A DNA stretch of 64,000 bases. Source: Herpetosiphon giganteus (GTDB taxonomy: Bacteria > Chloroflexota > Chloroflexia > Chloroflexales > Herpetosiphonaceae). The position numbers were made by a program, and so were the translations under genes. The first letter of the stretch is position 1. Each line of letters starts with the position of its first letter. Below the pieces are notes generated by a model that made no database searches, was not told the origin of the DNA, and worked only from the letters and a program-made list of their open reading frames with translations. The stretch is from NCBI RefSeq assembly GCF_016907925.1, contig NZ_JAFBCZ010000001.1, forward strand, positions 248,001 to 312,000, read 5' to 3'. Shown piece by piece: positions 8,658-17,128 of the stretch.

Positions 8658-9281
8658 TTAGGCTTCCAACCAAGGGCTGAGTTGGGCCGCCGAAATCACG
8701 CCATGGCGCAGAATGCTTGGTCGTTCGCCACTCAAATCAACAATCGTTGAAGGCTGGTCGCCGGTCGCGATTCCACCATCGAGCACCAACGGCACCCGCC
8801 CAGCTAATTGATCAGCAACCGCTTGGGCAGTGCTCGGCGTTGGCTGGCCATGCAGATTGGCACTGGTTCCGGCAATTGGCGTGCCAAATTGACCAATCAG
8901 CTTGCGTAATTGCCCATGCTTCGGCACGCGTACTGCAATTGTGGCTTGATCAGCAGTCAATATTTTGGGTAGATTGGCGAGTGCTGGCAGAACAAGCGTC
9001 AAGCCACCTGGCCACCATGCTTCAGCCAAACGCCACGCCAAATCGGGAATAGTATGCGCAACTTTGGCTAAATCGCCAATATCAGCCAACAAGACTGGCA
9101 AGGCCACCGTGGCTGGGCGGGCTTTGGCCGCAAAAACTTGAGCAATCGCCGCTTCATCCAAGGCTGAGCCACCAATTCCATAAACAGTATCGGTGGGAAA
9201 GCAGAGAATTTGGCCTTGCTGCACGTATTGTAATGCTAAAGCCAAACCTGCATCATCAAAATCAGCAATTTGCGTGATCAT
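8658..9281 (-). CDS. tsaC: L-threonylcarbamoyladenylate synthase (TsaC/Sua5/YrdC family)
   Basis: 207 residues, the length of a single-domain YrdC/TsaC protein; the extra C-terminal Sua5 domain is absent. The enzyme makes threonylcarbamoyl-AMP from threonine, bicarbonate and ATP, the first step of t6A modification at position 37 of ANN-decoding tRNAs. Family motifs include GQILCFPTDTVYGIGG (about residues 22-37), the basic AKARP segment, the SANLHGQPTP motif (about 140) and the closing PSTIVDLSG. The start ATG overlaps the stop of the preceding membrane-protein gene (ATGA), so the two are co-transcribed and coupled. Confidence 0.93.
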   Translation of the reverse strand: MITQIADFDDAGLALALQYVQQGQILCFPTDTVYGIGGSALDEAAIAQVFAAKARPATVALPVLLADIGDLAKVAHTIPDLAWRLAEAWWPGGLTLVLPALANLPKILTADQATIAVRVPKHGQLRKLIGQFGTPIAGTSANLHGQPTPSTAQAVADQLAGRVPLVLDGGIATGDQPSTIVDLSGERPSILRHGVISAAQLSPWLEA

Positions 9282-10135
9282 AAGGTTGTCACGGTCAAAA
9301 TCACAAATACAACTGCGCCAACAAGCCCCAATTCCCAGCCAATGCGCCGATTGAGCGTGCCAGCTTGGGCATGATGCAACAGATTCATCATCACATAAAA
9401 TAGCGCCGTCAGCAGCGTGCCAACAATCAAAAATGGCGCAGGCCAGAAGCTAAGCATCGCCGCAGCTTCAGCGATCACTACCCCAACCACGGTCAAAGCC
9501 AACGATAAAGGTCGCTGATGATCGTTGACGTTGCGCGCTAAAAGCCGATAGGCCAGGGGCACGCTGGCGCTAAATGCCAAAATTCCAGTGAAAATCATGC
9601 GATAGTGGGCATTGGCAATCGCGCTAAACATGCCAAACGCCACTAGATAGGCCACCGCTTGCAGGCCAATCCGCGCTTTGTCGCGCACTTCAGGATCGCG
9701 ATCAAGCACATAGTGTTGCGCGACCAAGGTACCCAGCAGCAAGCCACCACAAACGATCAACACCAAAATAAAGGCGGTGCCTTGCAGGGTTTCTTGAAAC
9801 AGCCGAAAGAAGGCAAACGAGCCAACCACAACCGCCGATGGCAAGACCCAAAACAAGGGCACAATTTCGATTTTGCTCAGCGGGCCAGGCAGGCGCAAGA
9901 GTTCGCGATGCTCTAAAGCAGGGTGGGCTTTGGCCAATAAATCGGCCCCAGTGCTGATGATAATCACCAGCAAAGCGATAATAAACCACGCCACCGAAAT
10001 CACTGGCAGGTCGTTGCTGATGCGCGCAACCAAGGGATAATCGGGGTTGGATTCGAGCAGGAAGACCACCATCAAGCCCAAAACCACCAAACTGATGAGT
10101 GGCAAGATGCGGTCAAAACGTGGTGTCAGTTTCAT
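9278..10135 (-). CDS. Polytopic membrane protein of unknown function
   Basis: 285 residues with about nine hydrophobic segments spread along the chain (for example LISLVVLGLMVVFLL, VISVAWFIIALLVIII, FILVLIVCGGLLLGTLV, LGLVGAVVFVILTV), so an integral inner-membrane protein. A soluble loop after the second segment contains AHPALEHRELLRLPG. I do not recognise a family or catalytic motif. It is the first gene of an apparent pair with tsaC, joined by an ATGA overlap. Two small hairpins (10146-10170 and 10176-10195) separate it from the LCP gene, so it may be transcribed from its own promoter. Confidence 0.75.
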   Translation of the reverse strand: MKLTPRFDRILPLISLVVLGLMVVFLLESNPDYPLVARISNDLPVISVAWFIIALLVIIISTGADLLAKAHPALEHRELLRLPGPLSKIEIVPLFWVLPSAVVVGSFAFFRLFQETLQGTAFILVLIVCGGLLLGTLVAQHYVLDRDPEVRDKARIGLQAVAYLVAFGMFSAIANAHYRMIFTGILAFSASVPLAYRLLARNVNDHQRPLSLALTVVGVVIAEAAAMLSFWPAPFLIVGTLLTALFYVMMNLLHHAQAGTLNRRIGWELGLVGAVVFVILTVTTL

Positions 10136-10194
10136 ATGCTATCAAGATAGCCTAGCTCGGCTAGCCTATCGCTAGGATTATGCTTGGGCATAAT

Positions 10195-11511
10195 CTACTT
10201 AAATAATTCGGCAATGCGGGCCTGAATGGCTGGCAAATCAGGCTGAATAATGTAAGCGCCATCGCTGGTGCTGGTTTCATAGCCATAGTTTAAATCAATC
10301 GATTCGCGCTGAATTGTGCTTGGCTCGAAATTCTGGAGCGCCAACACCAAGCGTAAAATCGTTGGCAAATCGATGCTCGTATATTCTAAGGTATTGTACA
10401 ACGAGCCAACTAATTCGATTGTAGCCACATTATCATTACTTTGAATCAGACTTTGCAAACGAGCAAAGATTGCCAGCAGCACCTGTTGTTGGCGCTTGCC
10501 GCGCTCAAAATCGTTGTCTGCATGGCGGGTGCGACTATAAATCAAGGCTGTTGCGCCATCCATATGTTGCACGCCTGGCAAAAAGTGGGCTTCCATATAG
10601 CCATAATCAAAGGTTGGATAGCGCGAATCGTAAATTTCCTTGGCAACATCAACCTCAATCCCGCCAATCAAATCGACCATTGTGATCATTTCTTCAAAGG
10701 TGGTCACAATCACTGCATCGATCGGCTGGCCAATCGTTGTACTGATCGTTTGACGGGCCAATTCCGACCCAGCTTGAGCGTCGTTATTGTCGCCCTCGCC
10801 ATACATATAGGCAGCATTTAATTTGACCGAGAAGCCATATTCTGGCGGCAAGGCCACCCAGAGATCGCGCGGCAAAGAAACCAATGCGGCGCTTTGGCTG
10901 CTTGGGTTAAGATGCAAGATTAATAAAGCATCAGCACGGGCTGGCTCGGTCTCACCAGGTCGGCGATCTAAGCCCAAAATGGCAATCGTCATTTGCTCTA
11001 AAGGCCGTGGGGTGGCGGTTGGGCGTGGGGTGCTGCTTGGCTTGGGCGTTGCGCTTGCTTGAATGGTAGCAGTTGCTTGCGGTAGCGCGGTTGCTGCGAG
11101 CGTGGCGCTTGGCTGAATCACGGGCAGGCTGTTTGGCTCGCCCAGACCACCAGCGACCACTGGTTGCGGCGTTGGGCTTAGCTCTACTTGCACCCCAACC
11201 ACTTGTTCAGGCGTGCTCCACCACCACCAACCGCCGCCCAAACCTAGCACCAAAAGCATAGCAACTACCGCCAATGGCCAGCGCCGCTTGCCTGATTTGG
11301 CCTGAGTTACGGTAGCGCTTGGTGTTGCCACCACCGGCTCTGCCAGCAGGCTCGCTAATAACTGCCGCTGCTCTTCGACTTTGAATACTTCGAGCAGGGC
11401 AAAGCAATCGGCACAATTAGCAATGTGGAAACCGAGTTGAGCGCGTTCCGGCGGGCGTACCGCCGGACGAATTCCTGCCGCAAGTTGGCGGCGCACGTCT
11501 TGACATTCCAT
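10195..11511 (-). CDS. LytR-CpsA-Psr (LCP) family protein with N-terminal zinc-finger-like domain
   Basis: 438 residues. The N-terminus (residues about 1-45) has the CQDV...HxxxC-x2-C pattern of the zf-HC2 zinc finger normally seen in anti-sigma factors. A transmembrane helix follows (LAVVAMLLVLGLGGGWWWW, about 78-98), then a Pro/Thr-rich linker, then an LCP domain from about 175. LCP hallmarks are present: ILGLDRRPG, the Asp/Arg-containing ARADALLILHL, SLPRDLWV, and the late YSRTRHADNDFERGKRQQQ. LCP enzymes move glycopolymers from lipid carriers to the cell wall. The zinc finger would be cytoplasmic and the LCP domain outside. The fusion is unusual and suggests cytoplasmic control of a wall-assembly enzyme. 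Confidence 0.85.
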   Translation of the reverse strand: MECQDVRRQLAAGIRPAVRPPERAQLGFHIANCADCFALLEVFKVEEQRQLLASLLAEPVVATPSATVTQAKSGKRRWPLAVVAMLLVLGLGGGWWWWSTPEQVVGVQVELSPTPQPVVAGGLGEPNSLPVIQPSATLAATALPQATATIQASATPKPSSTPRPTATPRPLEQMTIAILGLDRRPGETEPARADALLILHLNPSSQSAALVSLPRDLWVALPPEYGFSVKLNAAYMYGEGDNNDAQAGSELARQTISTTIGQPIDAVIVTTFEEMITMVDLIGGIEVDVAKEIYDSRYPTFDYGYMEAHFLPGVQHMDGATALIYSRTRHADNDFERGKRQQQVLLAIFARLQSLIQSNDNVATIELVGSLYNTLEYTSIDLPTILRLVLALQNFEPSTIQRESIDLNYGYETSTSDGAYIIQPDLPAIQARIAELFK

Positions 11512-11572
11512 GCAAGGTCCTTGAGGATGCTTGTTCGTCGCCTGATTATAGGCTGCTCGCCCAGAAGATGCA

Positions 11573-11604
11573 AAAAACGTAGCCTACGCAGCAGCTACGT
11601 TTTT
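11573..11604. terminator. Bidirectional-looking terminator after the sensor kinase gene
   Basis: The stem ACGTAGC/GCTACGT (11577-11583 and 11594-11600) is flanked by A-runs on the left and T-runs on the right. It can serve the minus-strand kinase gene ending at 11628. Confidence 0.65.
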
Positions 11605-11627
11605 CAATCAAGCACATTCAACAACGA

Positions 11628-14282
11628 TTAATCAACGGCTACTGGCATAATAAACGTAAAGGTTGTGCCTTGATTAACCGCACTTTCGAGCCAAATTCGC
11701 CCACCCATCAGTTGAATTAATGGCCGAACCAGCGAAAGGCCTAAGCCCGTGCCGCCAGCCTCAATCTTCAAGGGGTTTTCGGTGCGATAGAAACGCTCAA
11801 ACACTTTTTCATGCTCGCTGGCATCGATGCCCACGCCGCTATCCTTCACCGCCAAGGCAACGTAGCGCCGCCCAACTGGCAAGCCATCGCGTTGCTTGGG
11901 TGGAATATCGTTGAGGTTGATTTCGTAGGCGCGCACGCTAATTTTGCCGCCATTCGGCGTATATTTGATCGCGTTCGAAAGCACATTTGAGGCGACTTGG
12001 CGAATGCGCTCCATATCGCTCCAAATTGTTGGCAAGTTGGGCGCAAGGCTCAGCGAGAATTCTTGCTGGCGTTGGCTAATTTCAGCTCGAGCATTGCCAA
12101 CTACGCTGCTCATCACATCGGCAATCATCAAACGCGCCAATTGCAACTCAACGCTGCCAGTTTCAATCTTGGTAATATCCAGCAAATCGTTGATGATGGC
12201 GATCATGCGCTCTGAGTTATGGGCAATTGTGTTGAGAAATTCCTTTTGCGTCGGGTTGACTTCGCCCAACGAACCCATGGCCAGCAATTGGGTATAGCCT
12301 TTGATTGAGGTCATCGGCGTGCGCAGCTCGTGCGAAACCGTGCCAATAAATTCTGTTTTCAAACGATCCGATTCGACTTCGCGGGTAATGTCGCGGCCAA
12401 TCAAACAGGCCCCCAGCAACTCGCCGCGCTCAGTCATCACCGGAACCAAGGTAACGCTAATCGATTGGGTGCCGCGCTTGATGATAATATCTTGGGTTTG
12501 GGCTGAATCGGGATTGCTCAACACCATGCCCAGCGGATCGCCTGGCAATTTGATCTGCAACGATTCAAGCAACTCATCGAAGCTCTGCGTCACCAACTCA
12601 TCAAGTGGCCGATCAAGAATCGATTCGGCGGCAGCGTTGGCCAAAATAATATTCCGATCAAGATTGAACACAATTACTGCATCGTTGAGTGATTGCAAAA
12701 TAGCGTTGTTCTGGCTCGAAACTTCTTCTTGATGGCGCAACATCGTCGAAAGCTTAATTGTGCGTTCGGCCAAATATTCGTACAGCTGCGCGTTATAAAT
12801 TGCAATGGCAATTTCGCCAGCAATTGCCTTGAGCAAGCGCATATGGCTTTGATTGAAAAAGTGCGGAGTTGGATGCGAAAGCATCAGCACGCCCACAATA
12901 TCGTCGCCAGCGATCAGCGGCATGCCAACTAGCGAGCCAGTATTTTTGCCAACTTCTTGACCAAAGGCATCAACTTGAACCCAACGATCATCATTGGTCA
13001 CATCGTTAACCAAGGCTGGTTGGCGATGTTGGGCGATCCAGCCGACCAAACCTTCGCCAATTTGGAAGCGCCGCGAGCCAAGCACATGCGAAATGCCAGC
13101 CAAGGTTGCGCGATCGACCAGCAAGCCAGTTGCCGCATCGATCAGCATCACCGAGCCATGGTGCACGCCAGTCAAATTGGCGAGCGCCTGCAAAATCCGA
13201 TTGAGCAGCACATCAATTTCGAGGGTCGAAATATCGCGGGCAATATCAGCAATCGCTTCGAGACGATCGCGTTCTTCGCTCAGCTCGGCGGTGCGCTCGT
13301 CAACCTTGCGTTCAAGGTCGGCGTTTAATTGCTGAACTGTGCTATACAAGCGAATATTTTGCAGCGTCACCACAACTTGGTTGGCAACGGTACGCCAAAG
13401 ATTCATCATCACATCGTCGATGCGTTCAATGAGGGTTGAGCCTTGAGCCACCAAACAGCCAAGCACATGCTTTTCTTGGCGCAGCGGCACAAACAACGCG
13501 CCTTGGCCAGCAATCATCCACGAGGTGCTCGCTGGCTCAATTACTGGTTGCAGTTGCACCATACCTTGGGCCGTCGCCAATTTGAGCGCCTCGGGCAAGT
13601 TTTGCGGATCAAGCGGCTGGCCAGTTAACCCTGCCCAATCTTCTCCCCAAGCATGTTCGATCAGCCAGGTATCATCGTCGATGCGCAGCACAATCGCACA
13701 GCGCTCTACCGTGAACGCCGAAAGAATGCGCGGGCCAATATCTTCGAGAATTTCGCGATCGAGCGAGGCGCTCATTGCTTGCGAAAGCTCATACAGCGTC
13801 GACATTTGCAAAGCAAAATAATCGGATTCGGAAGCCATTTGGGCCTGATGATCGAGCAAATATTCTGCTTGGGCAACCTGTTCGCGCAATTCAGCTTGCA
13901 CCGTCGTGTTGTGGTGGTTGGTCAGCAAAATCGTACAGCGCTCAACCAATTGATCAAGCTCGTTTGACGATTGCCAGCGCGTAAGTTTGTGAGTTTGCAG
14001 CACATCGACAATTGCTGGGCGCAATTGAAAACTCAGCTGAATCAAGGTGGTTAATTCAAAGGCTTGCCAATCGATGCCCAACTCGACCAAGGCTAGTTCG
14101 ATGTCGGTTTGCTCTGTAGGTAACGTCAACAGCAACTCATATAAACGTCGCACATGCACCGAGGGAAATTGACTGCCATGGTTGGGCACAACGTTACTCA
14201 ATCGTTGAACCCAACGTGCAATCACTTGCTCGGCATTATCAATCAGAAATTGACGCAATTGAGGCGTAGACGTTTTCTGCAT
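11628..14282 (-). CDS. Multi-domain sensor histidine kinase (RsbRD_N-like, two GAF, PAS, HisKA, HATPase)
   Basis: 884 residues with no membrane segment, so a soluble kinase. Residues about 1-110 are helical and resemble the N-terminal domain of RsbR-type stressosome proteins (IARWVQRL...). Two GAF domains follow (about 160-320 and 345-500), joined by a coiled coil (DLERKVDERTAELSEERDRL). A PAS domain covers about 515-630. The phosphoacceptor helix has SHELRTPMTSIKGY, and the ATPase domain shows N-box SNAIKYT, G1 DSGVGI and G2 GTGLGLSL. It follows rsbT-like and rsbX-like genes by 33 nt in the same operon, so it probably shares their stress signalling role. ATG 14282 has AAGGA 6 nt upstream. 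Confidence 0.88.
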   Translation of the reverse strand: MQKTSTPQLRQFLIDNAEQVIARWVQRLSNVVPNHGSQFPSVHVRRLYELLLTLPTEQTDIELALVELGIDWQAFELTTLIQLSFQLRPAIVDVLQTHKLTRWQSSNELDQLVERCTILLTNHHNTTVQAELREQVAQAEYLLDHQAQMASESDYFALQMSTLYELSQAMSASLDREILEDIGPRILSAFTVERCAIVLRIDDDTWLIEHAWGEDWAGLTGQPLDPQNLPEALKLATAQGMVQLQPVIEPASTSWMIAGQGALFVPLRQEKHVLGCLVAQGSTLIERIDDVMMNLWRTVANQVVVTLQNIRLYSTVQQLNADLERKVDERTAELSEERDRLEAIADIARDISTLEIDVLLNRILQALANLTGVHHGSVMLIDAATGLLVDRATLAGISHVLGSRRFQIGEGLVGWIAQHRQPALVNDVTNDDRWVQVDAFGQEVGKNTGSLVGMPLIAGDDIVGVLMLSHPTPHFFNQSHMRLLKAIAGEIAIAIYNAQLYEYLAERTIKLSTMLRHQEEVSSQNNAILQSLNDAVIVFNLDRNIILANAAAESILDRPLDELVTQSFDELLESLQIKLPGDPLGMVLSNPDSAQTQDIIIKRGTQSISVTLVPVMTERGELLGACLIGRDITREVESDRLKTEFIGTVSHELRTPMTSIKGYTQLLAMGSLGEVNPTQKEFLNTIAHNSERMIAIINDLLDITKIETGSVELQLARLMIADVMSSVVGNARAEISQRQQEFSLSLAPNLPTIWSDMERIRQVASNVLSNAIKYTPNGGKISVRAYEINLNDIPPKQRDGLPVGRRYVALAVKDSGVGIDASEHEKVFERFYRTENPLKIEAGGTGLGLSLVRPLIQLMGGRIWLESAVNQGTTFTFIMPVAVD

Positions 14283-14315
14283 AGCGCATCCTTTTGGGCA
14301 CGGCCTGAGGCAAGA

Positions 14316-14897
14316 TTACTGAGTTTGGGCAATTAAAATCGTCACATCATCGGTGGTTTTGCCATAGCGTTCCATCAAGCCAAGCGCCAAGGATTCTGGG
14401 TTTTCAATCGCATGATGCAACGCTGAATCGGTAATCATGCGGGTCGAAATCCCGTCGCTATACAAGACAAAAATATCACCAATGTTAAAGGTATAGGTCA
14501 TTTCCAACAAGCTAGGTAATTGATTATGCCCGAGGATGCCATTTTTGGAAATAGGCTTAATTACCCGATCGCTAATGACATGAATACCAATGTTACCTAC
14601 GCCAATATAGCTAGCGCGCAGGTGATCGAATTCGAGGCGCAAGAGGCCAATGACAGCGCCACGCGTGCCATGCAGGGCTTTATGACAACGCTCGATCAAT
14701 TCTTTGAGTGGGCGAGTAGAATGTTGATGCAATTCATCTAAGGCTAATTTGGTTGGTTTAGCTGCTTCAGCGCCCCCACCAAGGCCATCGATCACCGCAA
14801 TTAAGGTGCTATTTGGATTTTCGATTACCGCATAGCCATCGCCAGAGACCGATTGACCATATTTGCTGCGCGTTTGGACGCTCCAGTTTAATCTCAT
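14316..14897 (-). CDS. rsbX: RsbX-like PP2C-family serine phosphatase
   Basis: 193 residues, a compact PP2C/SpoIIE-type phosphatase like RsbX. Metal-binding Asp motifs are visible: AVIDGLGGGAEA (about 35-46) and LYSDGIST (about 145-152), plus a late DDVTILI. RsbX dephosphorylates stressosome proteins and so resets the signal in the Rsb pathway. The gene starts inside the stop of the rsbT-like gene (ATGA overlap, 14894-14897), with GGAGG just upstream. Kinase and phosphatase are therefore made in a fixed ratio. Confidence 0.82.
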   Translation of the reverse strand: MRLNWSVQTRSKYGQSVSGDGYAVIENPNSTLIAVIDGLGGGAEAAKPTKLALDELHQHSTRPLKELIERCHKALHGTRGAVIGLLRLEFDHLRASYIGVGNIGIHVISDRVIKPISKNGILGHNQLPSLLEMTYTFNIGDIFVLYSDGISTRMITDSALHHAIENPESLALGLMERYGKTTDDVTILIAQTQ

Positions 14898-15325
14898 TTT
14901 AGTCCTCCGCGTTCACGCCGACGAGGAAGCCATCGTCGTGCTCGAACGACCGTCCCAACACCCACTTGGGATTCAATTTCGAATTCGTCCATCAACCGTT
15001 TAACCCCAGGCAATCCCGTGCCAAGGGTTTGCTTGGTGCTATAGCCATCACGTAAGGCAAGGGTTGTATCTGCGATGCCGGGTCCATTGTCGCTTGCCTC
15101 GATTTCAATACCACGTTGCTCGTTGGCTTCGATTTCGCGAACTGTGAGGCTGCCACGCTCGGCGTGCGCCAAAATATTCCGCGTCAATTCAAGAATCGCA
15201 ATTTCAATTCGCGTCCGATCAACATCGTCAAAGCCTAAGGCGCGCGATAATTCGCGTCCACGGCTGACAGCGATGTAGACATCAACCTCACGAGCAATCG
15301 TCTGGGTCTGAGGTTCACGACTCAT
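14894..15325 (-). CDS. rsbT: RsbT-like serine/threonine kinase (anti-sigma regulatory factor fold)
   Basis: 143 residues with a GHKL ATP-binding fold. The N-box is ELTRNILAHA (about 49), G1 is DNGPGIAD (about 80), and the lid and G2 region is GTGLPGVKRLMDEF (about 105). RsbT-type kinases phosphorylate STAS-domain proteins of stress signalling complexes. It is the first gene of rsbT-rsbX-sensor kinase. No STAS partner or Rsb-type sigma factor is adjacent, so the target is encoded elsewhere. An RsbW-type anti-sigma kinase is a less likely alternative given the short length and the RsbX partner. Confidence 0.82.
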   Translation of the reverse strand: MSREPQTQTIAREVDVYIAVSRGRELSRALGFDDVDRTRIEIAILELTRNILAHAERGSLTVREIEANEQRGIEIEASDNGPGIADTTLALRDGYSTKQTLGTGLPGVKRLMDEFEIESQVGVGTVVRARRWLPRRRERGGLK

Positions 15326-15380
15326 TATAGCGTTTCCGTTTTGGCTGCGATAGTGATGAAGATGACAACTAGCTTTCGTT

Positions 15381-15425
15381 TGCCAACCATAATTTTATAC
15401 CACGCTTGGCAAACTATGGTTGGCA
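15381..15425 (-). promoter_or_regulatory. Inverted repeat flanking the presumed rsbT promoter
   Basis: TGCCAACCATA (15381-15391) and its exact complement (15415-15425) flank a minus-strand TGGTATAAA extended -10-like box (TATAAA at 15394-15399). A second TTTGCCAA/TTGGCAAA pair overlaps it. It lies between the end of purM and the rsbT start. The arrangement suits a repressor operator over the promoter of the rsb operon. Confidence 0.5.
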
Positions 15426-15439
15426 GTATAGCACAGTTA

Positions 15440-16468
15440 CTAGCGATCTACTAGCACTACTCGCGCCTGATTGGTTTGCTCAACAACCCGACCAACCAGT
15501 TGGGCATCGCTGATGGTTGCCAGCGCTTGCTCAGCCTGCTCAGCGGCAATAAACAGAATCATACCTAAGCCCATGTTGAGCACATGATGGGCTTCGTGCT
15601 CGTCCATCGCTGCTTGTTCCACAATTAATTGAAAGATCGCTGGCACATGCCACGAGCCACGTACCAATTCCACCGTCACATTGGCGGGCAAGACGCGGGG
15701 AATATTATCCCAAATGCCGCCACCAGTGATATGCGCCAAGCCATGAATTGCCACGCCAGCGTTGCGTAAAGCCTGAACTTCGTGCAAATAAGCCCGATGG
15801 GGAGCCAGCAAAGCCTCGCCAATGCTTTGCCCAGCCAAGATTGCTGGCTGACTGGCATAACCCAATGGAGCACATACTTTGCGCGCCAACGAATAGCCAT
15901 TGGTGTGCAAGCCAGTCGAAGGCAAAGCAATTGCCACATCGCCAAGTTTAATGGCGCTGCCATCGAGCATATTGGCCCGATCCACCACCCCAACAATGGT
16001 GCCTGCTACATCAAAGGCCCCGTCGTGGTAAACACCTGGCATTTCGGCAGTTTCACCGCCAAGCAAGGCAATACCTGCCTCGCGACAAGCGGCGGCGAGG
16101 CCTTCAACCGCCGCCACAATCATGGCTGGCTCAAGTTTTGAGGCCGCAATATAATCGAGGAAAAAGAGTGGCGTTGCGCCTTGGCACAAAATATCATTAA
16201 TACAGTGGTTGACAAGATCGGCACCAATCGTGCGTACATCGCCAACGGCGGCGGCAACCGCTGTTTTGGTGCCAACGCCATCGGTCGAGGCCACCAACAC
16301 CGGTTGGGTATGCTGCGTATTAACCTCGGCAAGGTCAAAACAGCCGCCAAACGCGCCTAAACCGGCCAACACTGCTGGGGTATGGGTGGCCTTAACCGCG
16401 GCTCCCATCTGTTGGATCGCATCCATCTTGGTTGCAATGTCAACGCCAGCATCCTTATAGGTGGTCAT
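15440..16468 (-). CDS. purM: Phosphoribosylformylglycinamidine cyclo-ligase
   Basis: 342 residues, the normal PurM length. It converts FGAM to AIR with ATP, the fifth step of de novo purine synthesis. Characteristic segments: TYKDAGVDI at the N-terminus, LVASTDGVGTKTAVA (about 58), HCINDILCQGATPLFFLDY (about 88), the GGETAEMPG loop (about 136) and the HITGGGIWDNIPRVLP motif (about 246). No other purine gene is adjacent in this window. The start ATG 16468 matches the family N-terminus. Confidence 0.96.
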   Translation of the reverse strand: MTTYKDAGVDIATKMDAIQQMGAAVKATHTPAVLAGLGAFGGCFDLAEVNTQHTQPVLVASTDGVGTKTAVAAAVGDVRTIGADLVNHCINDILCQGATPLFFLDYIAASKLEPAMIVAAVEGLAAACREAGIALLGGETAEMPGVYHDGAFDVAGTIVGVVDRANMLDGSAIKLGDVAIALPSTGLHTNGYSLARKVCAPLGYASQPAILAGQSIGEALLAPHRAYLHEVQALRNAGVAIHGLAHITGGGIWDNIPRVLPANVTVELVRGSWHVPAIFQLIVEQAAMDEHEAHHVLNMGLGMILFIAAEQAEQALATISDAQLVGRVVEQTNQARVVLVDR

Positions 16469-16516
16469 GGTTGTCTACTCCAGTTCCGTATTGATTGGTT
16501 GTTGGCCTATTATAGA

Positions 16517-17125
16517 ACATAGATAAGGATGAAGGATGAAGGATGAGGGATGAAGAAGAAGGCAAAAATCAGAAGGCAAAATGGGACGAGAGATCAGGAT
16601 TCAGGGTTCAGGGTTCAGAAGCTACATCTTACGAATCTGCGCAATCTGTGGCTAAAAAGAGACGAGGCTTTTGGCGATAGGCTATGGGCTATCGGAAGAT
16701 TGTTCGTGCGCTTCGTGTCCTTCGTGGATCAAATCTTTAACGCAGAGGTGCAGAGTAAGCAAGGCTCTTGGCTGAAGGCTATATGTACTGGGTCGCTGCG
16801 TTAACCATGGAATTATCCCCTCACCCCCTAGCCCCCTCTCCCGCCAGCGAGGCGAGGGGGAACCACTGGGGCAATGCATGCGAAGGCGTGCGCATTATCT
16901 ACAGTGTCAAGCTTGCCCGCCAACGAGGCGAGGGCAACCACCGGGACAATGCTCCCCTCGCCCGCGTTCAGTGGGAGCGGGGCTGGGGGTGAGGGCATGC
17001 TCCTCGTTGCCAATCCAATGAACCAATATACACAGCCTATAGCCACATTTCGCGCTCTTCGCGTCCTTCGCGGTTTCTGTCCTTCGTGCGCTTCGTGATT
17101 CTTCGTGGATCGAAACACTCCGCTA
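16517..17125. repeat. Intergenic filler of degenerate short repeats
   Basis: A 600-nt gene-free stretch made of repeat families that recur at 23.1-23.6, 27.3-27.7 and 62.0-62.4 kb. They are GGATGAAGGATGAGGGATGA units, 'GGCAAAAATCAGAAGGC', 'ATCTGCGCAATCTGTGGCTA', 'CGCAGAGGTGCAGAG', runs of TTCGTGNNC, and a GC-rich inverted element. Short open frames inside it are not credible genes. Confidence 0.8.
16817..16997. repeat. GC-rich MITE-like element with terminal inverted repeats, copy 1
   Basis: It begins CCCCTCACCCCCTAGCCCC and ends GGGGCTGGGGGTGAGGG, imperfect inverted termini of about 17 bp. A related copy lies at 62131-62234. It has no coding capacity. Confidence 0.65.
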
Positions 17126-17128
17126 GCC

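Noticed and set aside
16550-17098. Short open frames in the intergenic filler
   Set aside because: They consist only of dispersed repeat motifs and lack SD sequences.
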